NCBI GenBank assembly: GCA_043228905.1
Contig: JBHGNT010000007.1
Location: 11,160,001 to 11,224,000 of the forward strand
Origin: Azolla caroliniana
Taxonomy: Eukaryota > Polypodiophyta
Length of the DNA stretch: 64,000 bases
Reading direction: 5' to 3'
Under the pieces are notes generated by a model. The model had not been told where the DNA came from and did no database searches. It was given only the letters and a program-made list of their open reading frames with translations. Shown here in pieces: positions 12,044 through 23,429 of the stretch; the first letter of the stretch is position 1, and each line of letters opens with the position of its first letter. The position numbers were made by a program, and so were the translations under genes.

Positions 12044-12780
12044 TGTTGGAGGGTGGCAGCTCTAGCCTTGCACTCTCTTTCATCTTTATTATCTTTGTAC
12101 TATATTCTCTCCCTTCCCAGATTCTTCCCTCTCTAGAATTCACAACTCTTTTAATGCTTTCTCTCTCTAGAATTTGTAATGCTTTAAATGCCTTTTTCTC
12201 TTCTACTTTTTCCAAGATATTCCCTTTTATTCCTAGTTTTTTGTACCTGTTTGGTAGTACAAGAGCCACTTTACTACCAAACAACCATTTCACCCACTTT
12301 CCCCAATTTTGTAATGCTTTAAATGCCTTTCTCTCTTCTACTTTTTCCAAGATATTCCCTTTTATTCCTAGTTTTTTGTACCTGTTTGGTAGTACAAGAG
12401 CCACTTTACTACCAAACAACCATTTCACCCACTTTCCCCAATTTTGTAATGCTTTAAATGCCTTTCTCTCTTCTACTTTTTCCAAGATATTCCCTTTTAT
12501 TCCTAGTTTTTTGTACCTGTTTGGTAGTACAAGAGCCACTTTACTACCAAACAACCATTTCACCCACTTTCCCCAATTTTATGTAAATAGGCTATACCAG
12601 CCTCTTTTGAAATGACTTTTTACTTTGGTTGCTACTTAAAAACAAGCTCTATTATTTGGTTGTATCTCTACTCTTTGCAACCATTCTTTCTACTGCTGTC
12701 TAACAGCCTTCTTATAGCTTGGTTGTGTCTAATTTGTTCTAACTATTGCTCCGCTGCTGCTATTAACAACATTTCTCACA
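12044..12780 (+). repeat. Copia-3 3' LTR with internal triplication
   Basis: 737-bp LTR, TGTTGGAGGG to ATTTCTCACA. Relative to the 466-bp 5' LTR it contains two extra copies of a 135-bp unit. The three copies start at 12176, 12311 and 12446 with an exact period of 135, and the second and third are almost identical. The long frames on both strands here (about 190 codons) are by-products of the repeat, whose period is divisible by three. Confidence 0.93.
12176..12580 (+). repeat. 135-bp tandem triplication in the Copia-3 3' LTR
   Basis: Three head-to-tail units beginning GTAATGCTTTAAATGCC at 12176, 12311 and 12446. Each holds the palindrome-like TTTGGTAGTACAAGAGCC and ACTACCAAACAACC segments. 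The single ancestral unit is at about 7306-7440 in the 5' LTR. Confidence 0.93.
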
Positions 12781-13632
12781 GTAATCTCTCCCTCTCTTTT
12801 TATCATGTGTAGAAGAACTCTCCATTGAGTGCCTAATCAGCTGTGCTCTTAAGTTTTATATCTAGTTCTCCTTTCTTCTCTTATAAATTTGGGTCATCCT
12901 TTCTTTATTTGGAACTGCCTTAGGACCCATGATACTGTCAAGGTTAAGCATACGTGGAACTTCCACATAGACTGGTTGGGATTAGTTATTTATTTCTTTA
13001 ATTTTGCAAATGAAAATTAAGACATTTTCTGAGGGTTCTTATTCACTGTATGTGCAAAATTGAACTGAGATTTCTATATCAATTGTAAGTCCTCATTGAG
13101 CCCAACAAAGTTGCATGATGCATGTTTCACCAATTCCATACCTATATGCCAGCAACTTCACAAAATGCGTTTTCCTTCTAGTTATACTATTTAATGAAAT
13201 TATATGAACACGAAGACAAGGAATTAGATCTTGAGTGCAGAGACAACATCAATGTTATTGCAATAATCTATGACTCTTTGATATACCATTCCATAAGATT
13301 TACAGATCCAACTATCTATAAAGCATGCGTAAATGAAGCATAACAAATTCTAAAAAGAAAATAAAAAACGTGAAAACCAAAACTGGTCCAAGTGTTTAAG
13401 ACGTCATGACAATGGTGTTGTAACATCTCACATGTACCATAAAATAACATGCTTTGTAACCTCAATGTTGTGTGCTACATGCAAATTGTCCTTTTCCATG
13501 GGGCTCCAAGTATTGCATTTGGTTGTTCAATATCATCCACCAAGCTTGGACATTAATAAAACTAGGCATGTACTTGTGAAAATGAAGGTCATAAATATGG
13601 TGGCAACTGATATCATTGAACATGGGAAGCGG

Positions 13633-13930
13633 GCTGCAGCAATGCTGGAGAATTTACTGTACACATTGTTACAGTAGAGTGTTGTGATCTGTCTTTGCCA
13701 ACTTAAATGTGCCCATGCCTTTTACTTTCTAGATTCTAACTAGCAGATGTGCGCTTAAATTCCTAGTGATTTCATAAGCTTCTGTGTTTGGCTCTGGAGG
13801 CGCTGCAGCAATGGTGACGAATTTACTGTACACATTGTTACAGTAGAGTGTGATCTGTCTTTGCCAAGTTAAATGTGCCTTCTAGATTCTAACTAGTGGA
13901 TGTACACTTCAATTCCTAGTGATTTCATAA
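13633..13930. repeat. Diverged direct duplication of about 140 bp
   Basis: Copy 1 (13633-13777) and copy 2 (13802-13930) both run from GCTGCAGCAATG through TTACTGTACACATTGTTACA to CTAGTGATTTCATAA. Copy 2 lacks about 15 bp. The 24 bp between them differ from both. Confidence 0.85.
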
Positions 13931-14454
13931 AATCTGCCTTTTGCGTTTGGGGGCTTGTGTTTGGATTTGGAGTCTAATTTCCATCATGGCTGATCTTCAA
14001 TGCATCATTTTTCGTTTTAATTCCACTTTTCCTTTGTCTTTCTCTGTAATGATGGAATGAGGGATTGATTGATAGTTTGGTTGATTAATCAAATTACAGA
14101 GAGTGCTTGGCGAAAGTCTTTTGGTGGTGCGAAAAATTGAAAATGTCCAAACTGGCCCAAACAGCCGTCCAAAGCTTGCATGTGTTATAACAGAATGTGG
14201 CGAGATGTGATCATTACAATACAAGCTGGCTGAAATAAAAAGTCAGGAAAGAAATAGAATAAAACTGAGGACTTGTAAAATTTTATGTGAAAATTGTTTG
14301 ATTACCACGCAATTAGATACTGATATTAAATATTTGAAGTTTGATTAATGTTCTGAACTTCTGTTTAGCTTACAAAACACAATGGATATTTGAATTGATT
14401 ATCAAGTAAGTATGTGAAAGACAGATACACAATTTTTATAGGCTCTGAAGTAGG

Positions 14455-14700
14455 AATCGGCAATGGTTCGGTTTTGGCTTAACCGGTTTGGCCTTGTCCA
14501 AACCAAACGGGTTAAGCCGATTAAGCCTTAAGTGGTTTTGCCCAAATCGGTTCGGTTCACTTTGAGCCATCTCAAACTGAGCTCAAACCGGTTAAGGAAG
14601 CGCAAGCTTGAACCGAACCGAACTGCCAAAACCCCAAACTGTTTAAAACGGTTTAATGGCAAAGTTCAATCTTGAGCCGAGCAGTTGCTGATTGTTACTC
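14455..14700. repeat. AACCGGTT-rich degenerate repeat region
   Basis: Variants of GGTTTGGC, AACCGGTTT and AACCGAACCG recur in both orientations within 250 bp, giving many short inverted matches. The period is irregular. No coding potential was seen. Confidence 0.6.
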
Positions 14701-16608
14701 TGAAGTAAAACTTTGAGAATCTGATTTTGATATTCTCTTAACTTGCAAGTTTCTCAATTTAGCTTATTTGAATCAATTTTCTATCTTCTGGACTTGTTAA
14801 GGTTTGATTCATCTCTTGTGTTATGTTGCTTCCTAATTCAAGCCATTATGATCATGCACAATTTTATGCATGTATTTACTTGTTCCAAATATTTAAACAA
14901 ACATTATGTCTGATCTCCTTTTTATCACTTTTGAATTATGTAGATTCAGAATTAAGAGATTAATTATTCCACTAGTGTACTAATTCTTCATTCAGTCAGT
15001 TTGTGGTTGATAGAAAAAATGCTATGAATGCTTAATGACAAGTGTAACTAAAAACAACACGTGACCGTTTCTTTGTCTTCTAAATAAATATTTGAAATGT
15101 TCACAAGTTAATTTCTAAGAAAATCAACTGAAGTAAATTATTGGAGATGGAAACTAAAATAGCCGTTGTCATATTAGATGTAGTCTGAATGTTTATAAGT
15201 GTCTTGATAATTTGGTGGTTCACTTCCGTATTCTTCACCGTCATAATTGAGGTAAGATTCATCTGATGTGTCTTCACTAACTTGCTAATGAATCGTCTCA
15301 CTAATCTATTCTCGTTAACATGTGAACAAATGGAGAGTCAAGAGTAAGAAGTGCTAATCAAGTATGCTAGGAAAGGAAAATACTTTATATGGTGTTAGGT
15401 TCAAAAGCCCCTATCCTAGAATTGTGCATTTCACAACAATCCAAATACGTGGTTTGATTGTACAATGTTTGAGCTACTAATCCTAGTTGAATGACACATG
15501 GATGGTTGCATATGAAAATTGCGTCAAATTTATCATTTTTGGTGAAGTGGTAACGTGTGTAAAATTTTATCTTCATCTCTTGTAAATGCAAGAACACACA
15601 ATAGACCATATACAACACAAGTGATGTGTTCTAGGTATGCTTGATTCATGTCTTTCTTTGTGAGCGTTTAGATAGGGTAGGTGATGGGAGGAGCGTCTAC
15701 TTGGACCAAAGCATAAGCATATATATATGTATGTATGTATGTATGCGTGCGTGTGTGTATGTTAGTTTGAATATAAAAAACACACATGGTTTAGGCACTT
15801 TCCTGATTTCTTATTCTAATATTAATCAATAACGCTACATGTTTGTAGAAGAGCATCACCTAAAGTAGAAACAAAGTGAGATCTCAAAGTGAGTGAGAGA
15901 TCGAGATAGTGTGTCAGAGGAATGGGGTTGGAGGGCTTTTGAGAAAGTAGGAATCTATCATGTGTAAGGGTAAGGAGGTATTATTATTAATAAGAAAGTA
16001 GAAAGGGGAACTTTTGAGAAAGTAGTAGGAGGGGGGGGGGGGGGAGGTGAGAGAGCATCTCGACACAAAAGAAGACAAAGCAATTGAAATTTGAAACTAA
16101 ACAAATCAGTTGAGTTGATATTTATTGTAACTCTGTTTGTTTGTGTTATATGTATGTATGTATGTACTGTATATGGGAAGTCACAGGGTTTGGTTTACCT
16201 CACGAATCACTACTACAGTCTACTACTCTTCAGTCCTCACAACCTACTACTTACTACTTCTACTACTATATACATACATACTACTACAGTCTACTACTAT
16301 TACAGTCTACTACTACATACATCATCATCATCATCATCTTGTTTTAACACAAACATAGATTTACGGAAAAGAATAAGGAAAAACACACACACACATGAGT
16401 GTGAGTTGTTAACCAAAGCAGTTGAAATAAAACACATCCCTTTCCTTCTTCTGTAATAACAATATGTACATACATATTATCTATCTACATATGTATTATA
16501 TCAATATGTATATGTATGTCATCTCGCTTTTAAAACTTGCCCGTTAGGCCATCCCTCTCTGTGAAGGATTCAAATCTCCTCTTTCTTTCTCTCTCTCTCT
16601 CTGCACAA

Positions 16609-19600
16609 ATGGGGCCATCCATCTATCATCAGTCATGGCTGCTTGTTCTTGTACTTTACTGCTCGCTTCTTCTCTTCTCAAGCTGCCCACCTTCTTCCGC
16701 AGGTCAGTCAAGTTATTAGACTGTGAATTTCTGAATTAGAAGGAAGTATGGCGTTCCCCTTTTCTCTTCAGCTATCTAACGAGAAAAACATTTGAAGATA
16801 ATTCACGTCCAAAACACCCGCTAATGCTTCTGCTTTTGGGTATATACCTATTCTGGCGAGATATCCAAAATCATTCCGTCAGTGGGTGGTTTTGGTAACC
16901 CCCTGCCTGTTTAGGGTTTGATGTAAATTGGTACAAAAAATTAGGGACCATATATATATATATGAATGGGAGCTATTTGTCTGTGTATGTTGTTGGTAGC
17001 AGGAGGAGATGGGGAGAGATTGGCAGCAGTGAACCTGGGTGGATGGCTTGTGATTGAGAAATGGATCAAACCCTCCATCTGGGAGGGCATCCCCAATGAT
17101 GATCTCCTTGTAATATTTTCGCACTCTTTATTTTTACCATTTTACTTCAGAACTATAATATATCATTGTCTTTGAGAACTACTTAATACCTGCCATCCCA
17201 TTATTGAGGACAGAGGTTTTTGCAATCTTAACAAAATCTTTTGTCCTTTTCCTTTTTGATGGTTATCTATCCTGTCTCTTCTTCCTTGTTTTTGTTTTTT
17301 TATTGTGCGTTTCCTATAGGATGGCTCTCAAATTCAGCTCAAATCAGTCACTCTGGAGGCATATGTTTGTGCAGAAGGTGGGGGTGGAAACGAAGTTTCT
17401 GTAAACCGAAAAGATGCATCAGACTGGGAAACCTTCAAGGTCGGTCCAGATATCCCTATGAATTAAAAGAGAATTCAATTATGGACTGTATATAGAGCTA
17501 GCTAGCTAGTCGGACAGAAAGATAAATAGATAGATAGGCTATTATGAATATATTTAGAGGACCCTTTGAGTATGTGCTTGTTTGTCACTTAACCTTAAAT
17601 TTCCATTTTGTTTTTGTTTCTTCATTTGTGTTATAGATATGGAGACATTCAGATACAGTATACAGTTTCCGGGTGCATAACAACCAGTTTCTAAGTGCCT
17701 CAAACGGTGGCGGTGGTAATATATATGCCTCAGCCTCCACACCAAAGGAGTGGGAGTGGTTTACAGTCACCAGGAATCCAGACAACAAGAACCAAGTTCA
17801 CATCAAATCACATAATGGAATGTACTTACAGGTTAAGGCTTATTCTTTGGAAATAAACTTGGTCATATGAATTCATTCAATCAAGGGAAATTCTGGAAAC
17901 TATGTTGTTACATTGCTGGAGCTGATTTATAAAAAGTAATTTTGACATGTAAAACAATGCCTACGCCTGCTCTTGGGTTTAACTAAAAGGGAGAAGTAGT
18001 TTTTCTTAATGTTAGACTCATAACTTTTGGATAAAACACTTACACAAATTTACTTTTGATGTAATTCTTCAACTCTTGAAATATCCCAACTTTGATGTAG
18101 GCTAGAAACGCGAATCAGATTACAGCAGATTATGTGTCATGGGCATCGGAGCCTGGTTGGGAGAATAACGATGCCACTTTTGAGATGACAATATTTAAGT
18201 ACTCCCCATATCATGGAGAATACCAATTGGCTAATGGTTGGGGTCCTCAAAAAGCTCCTGACATTTTCAAGGTCAGCCATCTAATCCAATCTAACACTTG
18301 ATGGCTTTTCCTCTTGCTCTATCTATGCTCTTGAGTGGAGACTAATGTATAGATGTATTTTATCTATGAGGTTTTTAGATTAAAACCATGTACATGTTTA
18401 GCCTCTGTTAAAGTAAATGAATAAATTTACTTAGAGCTCTTTACATGGACAATTGACACATACATGTCATATTCTGTTTTTTGTAAGTATGGTTTGAATG
18501 AAGAAAGAAACAACATATAACATGGTTCTGATACCCAAAATATCGGATATATTAAGCATATCCTTTAGGTTTAATGATGTTTCTTTTTTGTGATATTCAA
18601 TGTAGAAGCATAGGGATTCTTTTATCACTGCTACTGATTTCCAATACTTGAGGAGCATCGGTATTAATGCTGTCCGGATCCCTGTCGGATACTGGATAGC
18701 AAGTGATCCAAACCCACCAAAGCCTTTCGTTCCTGGATCCTTGCAAGCCCTGGATAATGCATTTCAATGGGCAGAGTAATGACCCTGCGTCTCTCCAACC
18801 TCTTTATTTTCGGGTTATCATTGGTTTCTAACTATAATATAAGAATTCGTTTTGTTTTCAGAAGCAACAATTTGAAGGTTATAATAGACCTCCATGCAGC
18901 TATTGGATCTCAAAATGGTGAAGAACATAGTGCAACAATTGATGGTGTTTCGGAATGGGCCACTGGGAAGGACCCAAATGGGAAAACCTATGTTGAGCTG
19001 ACGTTAGAAGTAATTGAGTTCTTAGCATCAAGGTAGCGCCATCCTATCTATCCCACAATATATTGTCTCCTCTCTTGGATGTGATGTTTTGGGCATAATA
19101 GCAATTGAAAAAGTTAATGCAAATGCGGGTTCTGCAGGTACAGCCAGAGACGTGGCCTTTATGGAATAGAATTGGTAAATGAGCCGCAAGCTCGATATGT
19201 ACCCCTCGACACACTGAAAGACTACTACAGAAAGGCGTATAAGATTGTGAGGAAGTATAATGCAAACACATATGTGGTAATGTCGGAGCTCTTGTGGGAT
19301 GATCCAAACAATCTTGTGGATTTGGGGAAAGAGTTCAATAATGCCATCATCGATCTCCATTACTACAATGCATTTGGGCCCACATTTGCTAATATGAATA
19401 TCCAGCAGAACATTGACTTCATCTACAATGAACGTAGGCAAGAGATTGAGAGGCTGAATAAGAATAGTAATGGTTTGCTAACCTTTGTAGGTATGTATGA
19501 TCACCAACAAACACAGCACACCCACCACAGTCTTTGTTTTATATGCTTGAATAAAAATCATTGTCCACATGAAATTTCACATCATACCAATCAATACAAC

Positions 19601-20178
19601 ACACACACACACACAAGAAGAAGAAGAAGAAGAAAAAGAAAAAGAAAAGATAGGTGCATGCATATATACAATACCTAGATAAGATACATGTATGCATACT
19701 TGAATGTAACATATAGACCTCATACCTTTGTAGGTAGTGCATGCATATATACCATACCTAGATAAGATACATGTATGCATACTTGAATGTAACATATAGC
19801 CCTCATACCTACATGTAATACACTTGGTAAGAGACATAGATACAAACAACAAGGAACATGCATGTATGCATGTAGTGAGTCAGTCATTGACTCATGATGC
19901 ATGGTTATTTGAAAAGGAGGAGTTGAGTGGTGGAAGTAATGGAAATGACTTGAGTTGTGTGTCCACCAGGTGAGTGGACGAATGAATTGGCTTATAAAGG
20001 GGCAAGCCGAGCTGAGTACGAGATGCTGGGGAAAGCGCAGCTCGAGGTGTACAGCGAGGCGACAGCAGGTTGGGCATATTGGAATTACATTACTGAGGAG
20101 TCGCCACACTGGGATTTCAGCCGAAGTTACAAAGAGGGATATATGCTCAAGCCTGTCAAGGGATGGAATAATCCATAA
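16609..20178 (+). CDS. GH5 glucan 1,3-beta-glucosidase-like protein with fascin-like domain (529 aa)
   Basis: Secreted glycoside hydrolase family 5 enzyme of the plant 'probable glucan 1,3-beta-glucosidase' group, likely acting on cell-wall beta-glucan. Nine exons with GT-AG borders: 16609-16702, 17003-17109, 17320-17439, 17637-17831, 18101-18271, 18606-18775, 18862-19032, 19138-19490, 19970-20178. The phases join into 1590 nt with one stop (TAA 20176-20178). Exon 1 is a signal peptide (LLVLVLYCSLLLF core). Exon 2 opens the GH5 fold with NLGGWLVIEKW. Exons 3-5 hold a fascin-like beta-trefoil insert (YVCAEGGGGNEV, NNQFLSASNGGGG, HNGMYLQ). Exon 6 has INAVRIPVGYW, exon 7 IIDLHAAIGSQNGEEHS, exon 8 the acid/base Glu in ELVNEPQ, and exon 9 the nucleophile Glu in GEWTNE (split codon at the intron). 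Nothing is missing. Compared with flowering-plant members it is divergent around the C-terminus. The exact substrate is inferred. Confidence 0.93.
19594..19810. repeat. Microsatellite and 83-bp tandem duplication in GH5 intron 8
   Basis: Intron 8 (19491-19969) holds (CA)n at about 19598-19614, an (AAG)n/(AAAAAG)n tract at 19615-19650, and then two head-to-tail copies of an 83-bp unit starting GTGCATGCATATATAC at 19654 and 19737. They differ at a few positions. Confidence 0.88.
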
Positions 20179-20576
20179 TCCATGCATTTATGCATGACCT
20201 ATATTAATATATATATTTTGGAACTCTAACCCACCATGCCATGCCAGGCCATGGCCTAGCCTAGCCTTTTGTCTGGAGATTTCAACATTGTTGTTGTTAA
20301 TTAGTTAATAATTATTAATTAGCATTCACTTTTTCCAAATGAAATAAATGTGAAGCCCACTCACTGCCTAAAAGAAGCAAAACAGTAATTTAATGATTGC
20401 GTGTAGAAATCATTATCTATAATTGACTACTCTCTCTCCGAGTGGCTGGCTGTTACGTTAGTAGTGCCCACAAAAATCCAAAATCTTTTGAGGATGATCA
20501 AATTATTTATGAGGAAGGTCGTCCAAAAAACATTGGATATTATTTTGTGTGTAATATAAATATAGGATGGTCGCTC
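20179..20576. other. GH5 3' flank
   Basis: AT-rich sequence after the GH5 stop codon, with AATAAA-like motifs (for example AATAAATG near 20343) that could serve as poly(A) signals. It ends at the CGCTC target duplication of Gypsy-1. No gene seen. Confidence 0.5.
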
Positions 20577-20821
20577 TGTTATGACGGTATAAAATAGAGA
20601 ACCGTTCACTTAATATAAATATAAAAGAAGAGGAATCGTTTCAGTAGTCATGAAGCGTGCCCGATTCCTCATTTCTAGGGTAGGGTATTTAATAAACCTC
20701 ATCCTCCTGAAAAAGGGGGCCTCCCATTTTGGGAAGTGGAAATGTGCTCTCGCCTTCAATAACTATTAATTATCATTCGATAAGTATTAGTTTGTGATTT
20801 CTTAAATTAATATAACTTACA
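20577..20821 (+). repeat. Gypsy-1 5' LTR
   Basis: 245 bp, TGTTATGACGG to ATAACTTACA, followed after two bases by TGGTATCAGAGC (20824-20835), the initiator-Met primer site. It shares a central block (GAAAAAGGGGGCCTCCCATT) exactly with the 3' LTR. Confidence 0.92.
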
Positions 20822-20823
20822 CT

Positions 20824-20835
20824 TGGTATCAGAGC
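20824..20835 (+). other. Gypsy-1 primer binding site
   Basis: TGGTATCAGAGC, complementary to the initiator-Met tRNA 3' end, lies two bases after the LTR. Confidence 0.92.
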
Positions 20836-21850
20836 GCAAGTAAGATCCGTAGGGCTGAGTTGCACAACGGAGGAAGCAAAGGTGGAAGTTGATATTTCAA
20901 AAGCATTGGTATATGTATGAAGAAAGCACTCTCGAATTTGCATCTTGGATAGAGTTCAAAAGAGAGTTGCAATAATATTTTATCCCTTAGAACGAGCATT
21001 TATGCCTTGTGGATGAGTGGAAGGCATTGAAGCAGGGAGAGGGCCAACTTGCTGTCTATACTTAGAAATACCGTCAATTAATATTATAGTTACCCCATCT
21101 ACATCCAATCACCAAGCTTCATGGGTTTGTCTCGGGCTTAAGACCACGTCTTCAGATGGAGGTGGAGAAGATGAACCCACAATCATGTGAAGAAGCCATG
21201 CGAGTAGCAGAACGAATTAGTGACATCGAAGCAAATACACGTCCGACATATGGCAATCAACAATATAGGGCAAGGCATACCGTTGCTCACTAATACCCTA
21301 ACAACATCATCTTGTGGTCCTATGATGAGGAGAGGATATTTTGAGTGTGGCAGTTCGCATCTTGCATTAGAATGCCCAAACAAAAAACAATTTTAGGTGA
21401 GAGTTGCCTATTCCCCACTTGAGATAGCCGAAGGCAAGGAAGGAACCGAGTGGGAAGCAGACGCAACGACAACATAGTATGCGGATGACGTAGATGAAAC
21501 CATAATTTGAGCTAGAGAAATTAGAGCATGACCTACCTGCCTTAATGCAACGCAAGCAACTTATTTTTACAAGTTCAAATCAATGGGTACACGTGCAAAG
21601 CTATGATCGATAATGGAGCAACACATAATTTCATAACGCCAGTGTGTGCAAGGAATTTTGGCTTGAAACTACAACCACTAAGCAATCGTGCAATCAATTT
21701 TGTATAGGGATTCACAAATACATGCTCAATAATGGAAGATGTTAAGGTAGAAGCGAGAGATTGGAAGGGTCGAACAACCTTTGTCTCGGTAGATATGGAT
21801 AGCTTTGATGTAATTTTGGGTTTGGAATGGGTGGACAAGTATGTCATCTC
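20836..21850 (+). pseudogene. Gypsy-1 Gag and protease remnant
   Basis: Gag is recognisable in scattered frames: a VSGLRPRLQMEV-like segment near 21128-21165, then a damaged zinc knuckle near 21337-21380 (C-G-S-S-H-L-A-L-E-C pattern). The retropepsin has MIDNGATHNFI near 21600-21635, with D-N-G-A instead of D-S/T-G-A, and VILGLEWV near 21810-21835. Stops occur throughout. The order and motifs match chromovirus Gag-Pro. Confidence 0.8.
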
Positions 21851-22089
21851 CTAGTTTGTGAAAAACGCAGATAAACTTCTACTAGACAATGAGGATGGAA
21901 AAGGTGGCGTCATTGTAAACATGTACAAGCATAAGGAAGAGAGGGTTACAAATCGGAATGCTAGAATCGCCTCTTTGCACGTGTGGCTATGCTCAACCAA
22001 GGTTGCAAGTAAAGCCCTAAAGAAAGGCAGACAACTTTTTTATGTACCTCCCAATACAAAAGAATATAAGAAAATCAAGACTTCAAAAA

Positions 22090-23420
22090 GGGTGATGATA
22101 GTTGTCACCAAATACTCAATCAGTTTCGTGATGTGTTAACAAAGGAGTTGTCGAAGACACTTTCGCCTCAACGATCAATTGATCATCAAATTCCTCTCGT
22201 TTCGGGAAGCATGCCACCCGCAAAAGCTCCCTACCGAATGAGTGCGACATAGTTGGAAGAGTTAAAGAAGCAATTGGCAAAATTGGAAGATTGTGGCTTC
22301 ATCCGGCCGAGCAATTCTCCTTATGGTGCACCTGTAATTTTTGTAGCAAAGAAGGATGGCACAATGGATTATGCATGGATTATAGGGCTTTGAACAAAAT
22401 TACAATTAAGAGTATGTATCCTATGCCTGTATTAGCTTATTTATTTGATCAATTACTAGGCAGCCAATATTTCTCTTGAATCGATTTGCACTTCGGATAC
22501 CATCCAATTCGGATAGCAGTAGAAGACATTGAGAAAACAACATTATGTACTAGATATGGCAGTTTTGAGTGGTTGGTCATGAGCTTTGAATTGACTGGAG
22601 CATTGAGGACCTTATGTAGGCTTGGGAATGATCTTTTCCCCAACTATCTAGATAAGATTGTAATAATATACATTGACGATTTGTTAATTTTTAGCAAATC
22701 GTTGGAAAAGCACAAGCTACATGTCACTCAGGTCTTACAACGACTAAGAGGACATAAGTTAATCGCCAAGCTAGAAAAATGTGAGTTTGTTGTAGAGAAA
22801 ATAGTGTTCCTTGAGTTCCGAATAGGAAGGGAGGGACTAAAAATGGATACGACGAAAGTAGAAACAGTAAGGAAATGGCCACAACCTACCAAGATTATAG
22901 AGGTACAACAATTTATCGGATTTGTGCAATATGTTAGGAAATTGCTTAAGAATTTCAGTGAAATGGCAACCCCACTCACGGATCTCATCAGAGGTGCCTA
23001 GAGAACAGGCTATATTCGATTAATGAAAAGATGTCGTATGCTCACAACCGACATTCCAATTACCCGATTTCACGAAACCATTCGAGATCCACACCGATGC
23101 ATTTGATCAAGCATATGGCGCCATGCTATTTCAAGAAGGACACCCAATTGCATACGAGTCCAATTTTTTTTCAGAAGTAGAGATTAGGTGGTCGACACAC
23201 GAGAAGGAGATGTTGGCCATAGTATATGCTCTCCGGAAATGGAGGCATTATGTACAAGATAAGTTTACACGGGTAGTAACAGATAATATCTCACTAAAAT
23301 ACTTCCAATCATAACCACGATTATCAACAAAACAAATGAGGTGGCAAGACCTATTGGTAGAAATTTGATTTAGAAATCATACATCAAAATGGTAAGTTAC
23401 ATACAGGATGCCTCAGATAC
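22090..23420 (+). pseudogene. Gypsy-1 reverse transcriptase and RNase H remnant
   Basis: RT motifs in order: [20 protein letters not shown] near 22260-22320, VAKKDGT near 22343-22365, DYRALNK near 22377-22397, and the active site YIDDLLIFSKS near 22668-22705, which keeps Y-I-D-D. The connection and RNase H regions follow (KMRCE-type region near 22770, RFLGF-like QQFIGFVQYVRK near 22908-22945, TDAFDQA near 23096, STHEKEMLAIVYAL near 23195-23235). At least eight in-frame breaks. Confidence 0.85.
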
Positions 23421-23429
23421 AACACATAT

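Larger units (their letters stand above)
7175..12780 (+). mobile_element. Copia-3, complete Ty1/Copia element
   Basis: Complete + strand element of 5606 bp, bounded by the perfect 5-bp target duplication GTAAT (7170-7174 and 12781-12785). The order is 5' LTR (7175-7640), primer site (7641-7652), gag-protease (7905-9224), integrase (9229-10287), reverse transcriptase (10485-11638), RNase H (11632-12030), polypurine tract, 3' LTR (12044-12780). The coding region is broken into at least five frames. The 3' LTR is 271 bp longer than the 5' LTR because of a triplicated internal segment. Confidence 0.95.
12781..16608. other. Intergenic stretch between Copia-3 and the GH5 gene
   Basis: No convincing gene. 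Contents seen: a diverged direct duplication (13633-13777 and 13802-13930); an AACCGGTTTGG-type region at 14455-14700; a (TATG)n/(TG)n tract near 15720-15770; a run of 16 G near 16029-16044; a (CTA)n-rich tract at 16205-16320; (ATC)n at 16319-16338; and a (CT)n tract at 16580-16602 just before the GH5 start codon. Confidence 0.6.

Noticed and set aside
12043-12615. 190-codon frames on both strands
   Set aside because: They lie in the 135-bp triplication of the Copia-3 LTR; the repeat period is a multiple of three, so openness is automatic.
13560-13640. Possible decayed last exon of the cyclophilin (a KVINMVAT-like stretch after an AG)
   Set aside because: Only a handful of residues resemble the expected C-terminus, with an extra residue and no further match; likely chance.
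15665-15690. Second candidate for the cyclophilin last exon (RVGDG)
   Set aside because: Five-residue match only and the following residues do not fit; no usable acceptor site was established.
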